A stretch of DNA of 16,521 nucleotides from contig MU657548.1 in NCBI GenBank assembly GCA_026770575.1, forward strand, positions 16,206 through 32,726, read 5' to 3'. Made by a program: the position numbers and the translations under genes. Below, piece after piece: positions 8,259-16,169 of the stretch. Every line of letters begins with the position of its first letter. Positions within the stretch are counted from its first letter, which is position 1. Under the pieces are notes generated by a model, which was given only the letters and a program-made list of their open reading frames with translations, did not search any database and was not told the DNA's origin. The stretch is from Pelagophyceae sp. CCMP2097. Lineage: Eukaryota; Sar; Pelagophyceae.

Positions 8259-9612
8259 ATGGAGCATTCAAAATCTAAATCCAGTATGAGTGACAGATTT
8301 GTTGGTATGCTAACCCCGGAAGCCCCTGGCGCTACCTCATTTATCACACGTGTACAACCAAGTAATGCATCTACGAAGTACTTTCCGGGACAAGTTATAA
8401 AATTCAGAATTCCAGGTATGCAGACCAATCAATGGCTGGATGGTAAAAAAAAAAAAAAATTTAAACTATCGAATGTGTCAGGACATGAATATATAATTTC
8501 AAGTGGCGGTGTTATGACAATGTTCGAGTCTATCGAACTAACACAGTCTGGGAGTACATTATCCTCGAAAAGGGGTTATGCGGTCAAACGCAATTCCGAA
8601 GAGAAAATAAATCGAACTTATGCGAGTATAGGAAGCGGTTCTGTTTACGGGGCTATCCCGACTGATATTGGCGACTCTGCCAATATACCTGGTGCAAGCA
8701 ATGGGAACAGCGCAATTGGACAACGTGGAATGGGTCAATTAGATACTGAATCGTTTGTTTTTTACGATTCACTCTCTAAACATGCATCCTGTTTTGGTAC
8801 GGATAAAATGTTTCCTCTATTTTCATCTTCGGATCTAGAAATGTCATATCTTCTCTCAAATATTGGGAACAGTGGTTTATTTAATACATCAAATCAAAGC
8901 ATTAATAATACTTCATTAGAAATTTCAGAGGTAGAATTGGTCCTCTCTATCTGTCAAACCTTACCTGATGTTACCGAAGAGTTGATGCGTTTGCATGGTG
9001 GGATGTATTATATCGAAACGGAATCGTATATCTATAACGGGTATACTCTTCCTGGAAACCCTGGTTCATCCCACAGTATTAATCTCGGTGTTGCTGTCCG
9101 CTCATTGAATTCTCTTACTATGATCATAACCCCGAAAACTGATAAAACGGGAACTGTTCCCGCTATACCCTTACATAATGATCTAAATGCTCATTTTATC
9201 AAAAATTTTATAAATAAGTATGGTGTGCTTATAGGGGGCAATCTCGTCGAATGCCTGCGTGAAGTGAACGCATCTCCTGCCGAAACGGCTATGATGCAAC
9301 AAATTGCTTTATCACGCGCAGGCGGTGTTATGTATGATGGGGGTTTAGAATAGGATTTTTCAAAATTCGGTTTAGAAAGTTTCGACAAAGAAAAAAATTG
9401 GTTCATTTGAAATGGATATGAACTTATGCGGTTATAAGATGAAGGAAGATGAAATTTGTAGTGGGCGCAACACACTCGGTACAGCAACCTCGGTTGTGTT
9501 ATCTTTTGGTTCCGAAGCAATCGCTCCACAAAACCTTCATATTTTTTCATCTTATAAACAAGTATGCATGCTGGACATGAATTCTTCGGCTTTATGGACT
9601 GTGATCATGTAA
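8259..9612 (+). pseudogene. Major capsid protein, double jelly roll (PLV type), C-terminus broken
   Basis: An open frame of 364 residues from ATG 8259, with a PLV-MCP-like N-terminus (D-R-F-V-G-M-L-T-P-E). It contains a strand rich in S-G-G-V-M-T-M-F-E-S, Gly/Ser/Asn-rich loops in the middle, and a second barrel with L-H-G-G-M-Y-Y-I-E-T. TAG at 9351-9353 interrupts the frame; the same frame continues for about 13 codons, shifts at an A7 run (9391-9397), and the C-terminal part runs to TAA 9610-9612 with strands S-V-V-L-S-F-G and I-F-S-S-Y-K. These closing strands are what a capsid barrel needs, so the tail belongs to the MCP. The full length of about 450 residues is at the short end for the group. 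An A13 run near 8446-8458 is kept in frame as a lysine run. It would build the hexagonal capsid lattice. Confidence 0.8.
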
Positions 9613-9628
9613 ACAAAAAAATAAAAAA

Positions 9629-9652
9629 TAAAATTAATTAATTAATTAATAT
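9629..9652 (+). promoter_or_regulatory. AATT/TAAT-repeat leader before the fibre gene
   Basis: A short run of alternating AATT and TATA bases ends directly at the fibre ATG (9653). It is the last part of a 40-base AT-only spacer after the MCP. It may act as promoter; nothing else is seen here. Confidence 0.35.
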
Positions 9653-11128
9653 ATGTCTTCAAAATATTCTTTACGATCGGTTTTTGATGATGATAATTCA
9701 AATAATTTAACATCCGGACTTGTTGGGGGGGATAACATAACCATAGTAGGAAATACAATAAATGCAATAATTCCGACACAAATAAATTATACTCCACTAA
9801 TTAATATTGTCTCCGATTCTTTAAATAATGAACGAATACGCGCGATTGATAAAGAGGCAATAATTACGACATCGATAACCATTGAACAAAACCGTGCAAT
9901 CACTGCTGAAAATTTTATAAAAAATGAACTGGATTCAGAAATAAATCGTGCCGTCGTATCGGAAAATTTTATTACAGAAAAAATTGATGAATTAGACAGC
10001 AAATATTATACTAAGGAAACCGTTGACAATAAAATATAAGCACTCGATTCTACACAATTCATACGAAATGAGATTGGTGCGATGTCAAACAGACCGTCCT
10101 CGGGGATTAACTATTTTCCAGAAACGAATTTGCTAAGTTCAAACGGTTTGAAGGGCATTCAGAAAATAAGTAACGGGCTTCAATTTAAAAACCAAGCGGG
10201 GTTTAATTCACATACTGTCATTTTTAACGAGATTGATTTCATTTTTTCTGATAACTCCCAATCGAATCTATCGGAAATATCAATAAACCCATTATTGTTA
10301 AATACAAAACTGAATGAGATAAAAGATACAATCATTGACAATGAGAATAATTTACAAGGGACTGTAATAGAGGTTATTCAACAAGGTGAACAATTTTCGA
10401 CGAATTTAATTGATCAATTTGATACGAATTTTAAAAATGAAATCAATCTGCTTAAAATAACAATGAATTCAAATCAAACGAATACAACAGTCGAAACAAA
10501 CAGAGTGCTTGATGATTTAAATACTTTTAAAAATATCACCAATATAGAAACTGATTATATAAAAAACATTCAATTACCGCAATTGGCATTTAAGTCCGAT
10601 ATTTTACAATCAGAAACTATTATTGTAAACGCATTAGATTTAGAAAGACAAAGAGCAATCGCAGCGGAAGAGTTAATAAATACAAAACTTCCTGCTGTTT
10701 TACTGGATTTATTTATTACACAAGAATCTCTTAGATTTGGCTCAGGTAACACAGATTATACTGTTAGTGATTACTCGATGTTTTTAAAAACAGATCACGG
10801 AGACACACACAGAGGACTTATATTCACGAACACAAATTCATCACCGACTATACCAAACTTCGAAAATATGTTTTGGTCGACTACAAAATTGCCCATTTCA
10901 TTTAAGTTTGAGTCACGGACAGATCCAGCCATTGGCTATTTTGCGCTCGGGATGTGTAATGTAACGCCAGATGAATGGGTCACGGATAAAAATTTATCAA
11001 TTGAAGCAAATGTATTGTACTCTGAACACGAAATTATATTGATCACCAACCGGAATATATATTTACCAAATCCAAACAAGACTTTTTTCATCCAGGCTCA
11101 CGCAATACGATACAACTCAGCCTTTTAG
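9653..11128 (+). pseudogene. Fibre/attachment protein, N-terminal part: coiled coils and first globular domain
   Basis: The frame from ATG 9653 meets TAA 10037-10039 and continues in the same frame, so 9653-11128 is one reading unit. Residues from about 55 to 120 have repeated E-x-x-R-A-I/V-x-x-E/A patterns (INRAV, QNRAI, ERQRAI), as in trimeric coiled-coil phage and viral fibres. A compact domain follows from 10085 to about 10310 (GI.YF...LSSNGL...), then more coiled coil, then a beta-rich domain with W and aromatic residues (10740-11100) that looks like a knob. The frame is lost near 11105-11125. I see no signal peptide. Position after MCP and penton fits a structural gene. An attachment function is inferred from architecture, not from a named family. 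Confidence 0.65.
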
Positions 11129-11795
11129 GTTGCACTATCAACTCAATAATACAAGGTGCATTGTATACACAAAAAAAGGGCAGTTTTAAAAATACATCTG
11201 GATGGTACTATTTTGCGTATACAGAGCAAGGAAAAAGGATTGCAGAAACAATATTTACACAACACGCCAATAATGAAACGGAGTTATTTGATTTGATACA
11301 AAAAATCAGCAAAATTCAATTAATGATTTATATTCGAAAGTAATTGAAAACAAAGCAGACATGACAAATACTGTATTACCACAATATACGTTAAAATCCG
11401 AATTGATAGACAGCAATCCCATTCGAATTGGAGAAAATTCTGCCACAAATTCAATAAATTCCATTGTAATCGGTATGAATTCAACATGTCAATACGACAA
11501 CGCCACTGTGATCGGGAACAACATAACCGCAGAAAGAAGTGATTCATTCTATATATCAAACCTCAGAGCACAGCAGACTCCATCAATGTTATACTATAAT
11601 AATGTGTCAAAGGAAATTACCTTTGGGAATTTATCAGGAGGGGAAAGCACATCATCCAGTCAGGGCGAGCAAGGAATACAAGGAATCCAAGGAATTCAAG
11701 GAATTCAAGGAGTCCAGGGTGATCCCGGAAATGACTCGCAAATTTACACCGTTCAACGCGGATTAAGTTTGTTTGATAACGAAATTTCAGTTTGA
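11129..11795 (+). pseudogene. Fibre protein, middle part with collagen-like segment
   Basis: Three frames are needed here. One short piece around 11103-11170 runs to an A7 run (11171-11177). The piece 11161-11300 (with G-W-Y-Y-F-A-Y) runs to an A6 run (11300-11305), and the main piece then reaches 11795. The last contains a beta-strand repeat segment resembling left-handed beta-roll fibre shafts (SINSIVIGMNST, NATVIGNNI), then a Gly-x-x array, then V-Q-R-G-L, which begins the repeat series of the distal part. The frame ends at TGA 11793-11795 by a shift near 11785-11795. Continuity of the repeat series across the break supports one gene with the flanking parts; two separate fibre genes remain possible. 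Confidence 0.55.
11664..11735 (+). repeat. Collagen-like Gly-X-Y repeats in the fibre
   Basis: Eight Gly-X-Y triplets in a row, mostly G-I-Q, starting with G-E-Q and ending with G-D-P and G-N-D. At the DNA level it is a 9-bp repeat of GGAATTCAA type. Such short collagen-like stretches occur in trimeric fibres of phages and large viruses and suggest a trimer. Confidence 0.85.
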
Positions 11796-13212
11796 TGATT
11801 TTCTCACAGATACAGAGATTGGTGAAAAATATTATAAAAAAACATATATAGACGAAAAACTGGCATCGGTGCAAAATATCACAACGTCCAGAGGGTTAAC
11901 TATGAATGACAATGTACTTTCAATTACAAACAATTTTTATGATTCAACACAGAATGCCGACATTTATTACAATAAGACCGAGGTGAATGATAGATTAGAT
12001 ATAATTCAACGATATTCGTTTGGTCGCGGTTTATTTCAATCAAACACTAATTTAATAAGTATCAAAGGGGACTTTAATAACAAACTCGAAAATGAACAAA
12101 TTTATTATAATAAAAATCAAATTAATGAAAAATTGGCAACGAAGACAAACATGTTAACCGTCACAAGAGGACTTGATTTCATAAATAATGTTCTCTCATT
12201 AAAATCGGACATATTGACCGAGACACAAATTGAAGAAAAATATTACGATAAGCAAACAGTCGACACAAAAATTTCACAAAACAGTAATATTTCACAGATT
12301 CGCAATGAACTTAATCGAGCAGTATCTACACCAAATTCAGGGATTCGATATGATGTAGATAGCGCAACCCTTAACATAAATGCTTTGACGGAAGTTCGTA
12401 AATTAAACGACGGAATTTCTTTCCGGAATACATCTGGGTTCGATACGTCTTCATTGACATTTTCATCTGATTTTTCTTTTACCAGTCCGTTGTCAACTCT
12501 GAGTCAGATTGAATTAAACCCTGTCAGTTTTTATAATAGAACACAGACTCATAATAAAATTATTGAAGAAATTGGAAGTATCATCGGAAAAGATTCAATT
12601 CTGAATACGGTACGTAATTATTTTTTGAGAGATTCTAATGCATTCCAAATGGTTGGGAACGTTTTAAGTACCGTTACGAAATCATCGATGAAAGCCTATC
12701 AGAGCGGAATTCTGAGCGGAATACAATATCGAACAGACCCTTCTACAATTGGACTCAATTTATTTTTTGATACAACTTATTTCAATGTATTTAGTGGTAC
12801 ACAAAATGGTGTGCCAAATTTAACTGTTTCTAACAAAAAGAAAATAGAAGTTGTTGCGGCTGGTAGGTGGGTGGTGAGTCGCGACGCAAATAATAGAAGG
12901 GTTTTGACACAATTCGATGGAAGGCTCAATCGTGCTACAAATTTAAATATCGAATGGGTTGATCGTGGAACGATTGAGGGGGTACCGCGTCAAAGATTTA
13001 TTTTTAAAAACAATTTACCGTCGGATAATTATCAAGTTCACTTCACACCGAGAAACTTCTTTATGGATCATAGAAGGACCGAGCATGTATCCATAGAAGC
13101 GCAATCCTCTACTTATTTCGAGGTGGAATTGAAAAATTACAATTTCGAGGAAGGTATGGATGTTTCAGTAGTTGTATATATGGAACTCTTACTTTTTTTA
13201 TTATATACTTAT
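11773..13212 (+). pseudogene. Fibre protein, distal part: shaft repeats, second copy of the globular domain, knob
   Basis: After about five out-of-frame codons the frame follows the fibre. Residues up to about 175 form a repeat of about 45-50 residues with the pattern R-G-L...N-x-L-S-I/L...T...I/K-Y-Y-(N/D)-K-x-x-(V/I)-(N/D)-x-(K/R/E)-(L/I), seen about four times including the copy that starts upstream at 11752. A domain at 12330-12550 matches the one at 10085-10310. A beta-rich C-terminal domain follows (about 12680-13190, with A-G-R-W-V-V and rich in aromatic residues), probably the receptor-binding knob. The natural stop is not evident: the frame runs on without a stop into the small ORF at 13213-13401, perhaps through an indel in the T-rich stretch near 13190-13200. 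Confidence 0.6.
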
Positions 13213-13401
13213 ATGTTGAAGTTTATCGTGCAAATTTTAAAAAAATATTTAATCAAAGTTTTAGGTACTGAAAAAATTCGGAATGAATTAATATGTGCGA
13301 TCAACGCACATGTGGACATACCGATGATCAACGAGGATGAGGAAGCAAAGGTCTATACCGCTATCTTTGACATATTCGAAAAAAATCTTATCAATCATTG
13401 A
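13213..13401 (+). CDS. Small hypothetical protein, amphipathic
   Basis: 62 codons in phase with the end of the fibre frame, but with its own ATG after an AT-rich TATACTTAT stretch, and unlike the fibre in composition. The N-terminus is a basic amphipathic helix (M-L-K-F-I-V-Q-I-L-K-K), followed by an acidic helical region (E-D-E-E-A-K-V) and a short tail to TGA. I treat it as a separate gene, not a fibre domain. The function is unknown; a membrane-active peptide or small virion protein would fit the helix, but this is a guess. Confidence 0.45.
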   Translation: MLKFIVQILKKYLIKVLGTEKIRNELICAINAHVDIPMINEDEEAKVYTAIFDIFEKNLINH

Positions 13402-13437
13402 TATGTATGATGTTATTTTCTATATTTTCTTTATTTT
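13402..13437. other. Convergent junction between plus- and minus-strand genes
   Basis: Genes change direction here: the fibre/small ORF ends at 13401 and the 88-residue minus-strand ORF ends at 13438. The 36 bases between are T-rich. No hairpin is obvious, but the T/A-rich sequence could serve 3-prime ends on both strands. Confidence 0.5.
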
Positions 13438-13704
13438 TTATTTAGTAATTGTGATATTAAATTTCGATGGGCGTGAATTTTTTGTCACCGTCTCGCGTCC
13501 CTTCAAGTAATAATATAATAATTGTCGCGACGTGATCGGGTTTTCGGTACAACGAACTATATCGACATGTGATTTATAGTTTTTATCAATACATAAGGTA
13601 CCATCTTTATTCATCAACTGAATATTCCAACGGTTGTGTTTCAGTTTTCGCTCTTTTCGCTCAATACAATCTTTTTGTATTGTTAGTGAATTGATTGTAT
13701 TCAT
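13438..13704 (-). CDS. Hypothetical protein, 88 residues, intact
   Basis: An uninterrupted ORF with its ATG at 13704 preceded (on its strand) by a GATATATA run directly at the start. It is basic (about a fifth Lys/Arg), with N-R-W-N-I-Q, D-G-T-L-C-I and Q-L-L-Y-Y-Y-L-K-G-R segments; the W-N-I and Y-Y-L-K-G-R spacing suggests a small nucleic-acid-binding fold, but I recognise no family. It stands out because it is not broken, unlike the core genes. Together with the next ORF and the methyltransferase it forms a minus-strand block at the right end. Confidence 0.6.
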   Translation of the reverse strand: MNTINSLTIQKDCIERKERKLKHNRWNIQLMNKDGTLCIDKNYKSHVDIVRCTENPITSRQLLYYYLKGRETVTKNSRPSKFNITITK

Positions 13705-13799
13705 TATATATCTGTAAACAATATTTTAAATATACTCGATTTGACACAATAAATCACGTCATTTTATCTTTTTTTATATAAAAAAATATTTTTATATAA
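13705..13799. other. AT-rich spacer between two minus-strand ORFs
   Basis: Ninety-five bases, nearly all A/T, with TATATAAAAAAATATTTTTATATAAT-like runs. It holds the TATA run before the start at 13704 and the 3-prime end of the gene at 13800. No other signal is seen. Confidence 0.45.
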
Positions 13800-14210
13800 T
13801 TAGTACATGTCTTGTTCTTTTAGAGATATTAATAATTCTTTCTTATCGTCCGATTCTGTTCTTCTCAACGTCCCAATATTAGACACGCCAAGATTCTTGA
13901 AAACCCTGTTTTGTGTTTTATTATAATCCAATGAGAGAATGTGTTTATACAACTTGATATTTTCATTTTCTAATTCGTAATACTCTATAAATTTTGTCAG
14001 AGTATATACAAAGATTTTTAACTTTTTACAGTTTTTTATATAACCGAAAAAATCTTCGTCCAGATCAAAGTGGTTGTCAAAGAAGGGTATATTGTCATCT
14101 CGATTCCACTTCCCAATTAACATGCTCTTAATTGATTTCTTTGATTTGATATTCTCGTGATGTTCTATAAAAAACTCTATCAAAGATCTTTTTCCAAACA
14201 TACACTTCAT
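13800..14210 (-). CDS. Hypothetical protein, 136 residues, intact
   Basis: An uninterrupted ORF from ATG 14210 to TAA 13800. It is Lys-, Asp- and Phe-rich and mainly helical by eye, with no membrane span. Segments such as G-K-W-N-R-D-D-N-I-P-F-F-D and L-D-E-D-F-F-G-Y-I appear in the first half, and R-R-T-E-S-D-D-K-K-E near the end. I cannot assign a family. It is preceded on its strand by TATACTATAAAC, again close to the ATG. It is one of the few full-length ORFs of the element, so it may be a younger or still-used gene. Confidence 0.6.
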   Translation of the reverse strand: MKCMFGKRSLIEFFIEHHENIKSKKSIKSMLIGKWNRDDNIPFFDNHFDLDEDFFGYIKNCKKLKIFVYTLTKFIEYYELENENIKLYKHILSLDYNKTQNRVFKNLGVSNIGTLRRTESDDKKELLISLKEQDMY

Positions 14211-14258
14211 GTTTATAGTATATGTTTTTTATTTTATTGAATTACTACATGTAGGTAT

Positions 14259-15152
14259 TTAGTTCCAAATTAATAATTCTTTTATTTTTGGTGTGTGTTT
14301 TTTTGAGTTTTAAGTCTTCTACATTTTATCTCGATTGAAGAATATTCAGAAAAATAATCTTTTACGAATTTTGCGTCCGAATTACTTAAAAGAAATTTTA
14401 TGTCACGAGATTTTAGAGTATGGATTATATTAAACAATTTTATATGTTCCCTAAATCCACCCAAAGTATATTTATCAAAAGAAGAATTTTTATTTGTTGA
14501 GACATATGGCGGGTCGAGATTAACAAAATCATCAATTTTTATATTTTTAAATGAATCACTAAAATCAGAAACAAAAAACTATCAACATCTTTAATCGATT
14601 TACTCATCTCATTCAAATCATTATCTGTTATGATATAATTTAAATTCATATTATTCCCAAATGCGGAATTTAAACCATTTGGACCAATTCTATAAAGTCC
14701 GCGAAAACACGTTTTATTTAAAAATATAAAAAGAGCTGAACCTTGACAACTTTTTTTTCTTCTGGTGTCATCTGATTATAACAGAACCGCATCCAATAAT
14801 AATAAGATTCTTTCGATGATAACCCTTGTTCGAGTGTTAACGTTTTTTTGTCACATTTTTCATCACTACAACCCATGTATATCGTTGTTAAATCATTTAA
14901 ACAATTTTGTTATATTAGCGAATTGTCTCTTATATTTATAAACATATGAATCAGTACACAATTAATATCATATACATTTATTTTTCCAGATAGTTGTATA
15001 TCAATCAATGCAGCTCGTCGAAGTAATTCAAATAAAACACTCCCCCCACCAAGAAAAATTTCATGATAATTATTTATCTTTTTTGGGAAATATTCGAAGA
15101 CTCTATCCAAAATTTGCGTTTTTCCTCCAACCCATTTAATGATTGGTTTCAT
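14259..15152 (-). pseudogene. D12-class adenine-N6 DNA methyltransferase, broken
   Basis: The start at 15152 gives M-K-P-I-I-K-W-V-G-G-K, the usual Dam/D12 N-terminus; an ATG at 15164 would add four residues. F-L-G-G-G-S (about 15035-15052) is motif I for S-adenosylmethionine, and DPPY (14504-14515) is catalytic motif IV. Between them comes a segment with L-N-K-T-C-F-R-G-L-Y-R, also a D12 signature. The closing K-E-L-L-I-W-N before TAA 14259-14261 matches the conserved end. Breaks: TAA 14910-14912 in frame; a shift at a T8 run (14751-14758); a shift near 14575; a shift at the T7 run near 14300. The total of about 298 residues fits the family. It would methylate adenine in a short palindrome, perhaps protecting viral DNA; no matching restriction enzyme is clear. 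Confidence 0.85.
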
Positions 15153-15170
15153 AATTATATACACATTTTA

Positions 15171-15612
15171 ATATAGATCCATATAGATCCTTTAAGATCC
15201 TAAGCCTTCTAAACCTCTGAAAACCACCTCAGCAAATCAAATCCGATATTCTCAAAATGTTTTTTCTCTTTTTAAATGTCTGTTTTATTTTTGAAGTTTT
15301 TGGAAAGAGAAAACATGCCCCGAAAATCTTTAAGGGGAACTGCGCGGGTTTAACGGAAAATTCCAAAAATTCCAAAAAAATCAAAAAAAATCAAAAAAAT
15401 CAAAAAAATCAAAAAAATCAAAAAATTCAAAAAATTCAAAATCTTAAAATCACGATCAGCAACTTAAATCCAAATGCCAAAACTTCAAAATCACGATCAG
15501 CAACTAAATCCAAATGCCAAAACTTCAAAATCACAATAAGCAACTTGAATCCAAATGCGATGGATTAGATATTTACAATTTACAAACAAAAAGTCCCGCA
15601 TCACCCCGGGGG
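15171..15612. repeat. Right terminal inverted repeat
   Basis: Reverse complement of the left TIR, from ATATAGATCC (15171) to the G run at about 15605-15613. It starts only about 18 bases upstream of the methyltransferase ATG, so the TIR probably holds that gene's promoter. The outer end sits in a G run (GGGG followed by more G), so the last element base is uncertain by several positions. Beyond it the sequence becomes GC-rich and has no left-end counterpart. Confidence 0.93.
15359..15560. repeat. Tandem repeats inside the right TIR
   Basis: Positions 15359-15445 carry short units of about 9 bp of the AAAAAATCA type; 15446-15560 carry the 41-bp unit as in the left TIR. The short array is not the mirror image of the left one (left units read GATTTTGAA and TTTTTGGAA), so the arrays have changed independently. 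The plus-strand frame through this region gives a K/N/Q/I-rich translation that I regard as a by-product. Confidence 0.85.
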
Positions 15613-15934
15613 GGGTGCGCTTACTCGGAGCGCGGCGTCCTTTGCCCTTGGAAACCGTTCGGTCTCTGTGGCTCCTTGTTTGACTCTGCTCGTCCGCGCC
15701 CTGCTCGTCCACGACACGCGTCGCGTTAGCTACCCCCCTGCGCGTCTCGGGCCGGGAATTCGGTGGGGGGGGGGTCCTGGACTCCCCTCCAACGGGGTGT
15801 CGGACCCTGGAAAAGACCCGCGCGACGTGCCACAGGCGCCACATAACGTTGCTGAATGACTCGCGGGACGAGGGTCGTGCTCGCACCGAGACATAGTTTT
15901 CAAAAATACATTTAAGAAGGATTTGATTAATGTT
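15613..15934. other. GC-rich right flank without a recognised gene
   Basis: After the G run the base composition switches abruptly from AT-rich to GC-rich. This stretch has G-runs and CpG-rich sequence with no frame I trust; the arginine/proline-rich open frames here look like the usual effect of high GC. The last 50 bases before 15937 turn AT-rich again, as expected for a 3-prime untranslated region of the gene that follows on the minus strand. Confidence 0.6.
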
Positions 15935-16160
15935 TTACAGGGCGCCCGGCGGCGGCGGCGGCGGCGGCAGCTGGGCCTTGACCTCGGCCTTGATCAGCAG
16001 CTAGATGAAGCCAGTCGGCATCTGCTTCTTGCCGGCGTCGCCGCTGTAAACGACCTCGAGGTGCGTCTTCAACCGCGCGACGATGACGCGGCCTGCGGGG
16101 TTCATGTTGCCGAACACGTCCTTGAAGACATCGTTCTTTTTAATTACGCCGCCGTTCTTC
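15935..16160 (-). pseudogene. GC-rich flanking gene fragment (host), with an in-frame TAG
   Basis: On the minus strand from about 16160 to TAA 15935-15937 the codons are strongly GC at third positions (GTC, ATC, AAG, GCC). The translation contains K-K-N-D-V-F-K-D-V-F-G and ends with a run of seven prolines. A TAG at 16001-16003 interrupts the frame, but codon bias continues for about 21 more codons. I do not recognise the protein. The upstream limit is unclear because the frame overlaps a plus-strand fragment. Either TAG is a mutation, or the stop is read as an amino acid. Confidence 0.4.
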
Positions 16161-16169
16161 TTGTCCAGG

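Noticed and set aside
9412..9612. Independent 66-codon gene after the MCP
   Set aside because: Its strands complete the MCP barrel and it connects through an A7 frameshift; better read as the MCP C-terminus.
15497..15886. GC-rich ORFs on both strands (also 15514-15729 and 15668-15859)
   Set aside because: Arginine/proline-rich frames caused by GC-rich DNA, overlapping on both strands and crossing the element boundary.
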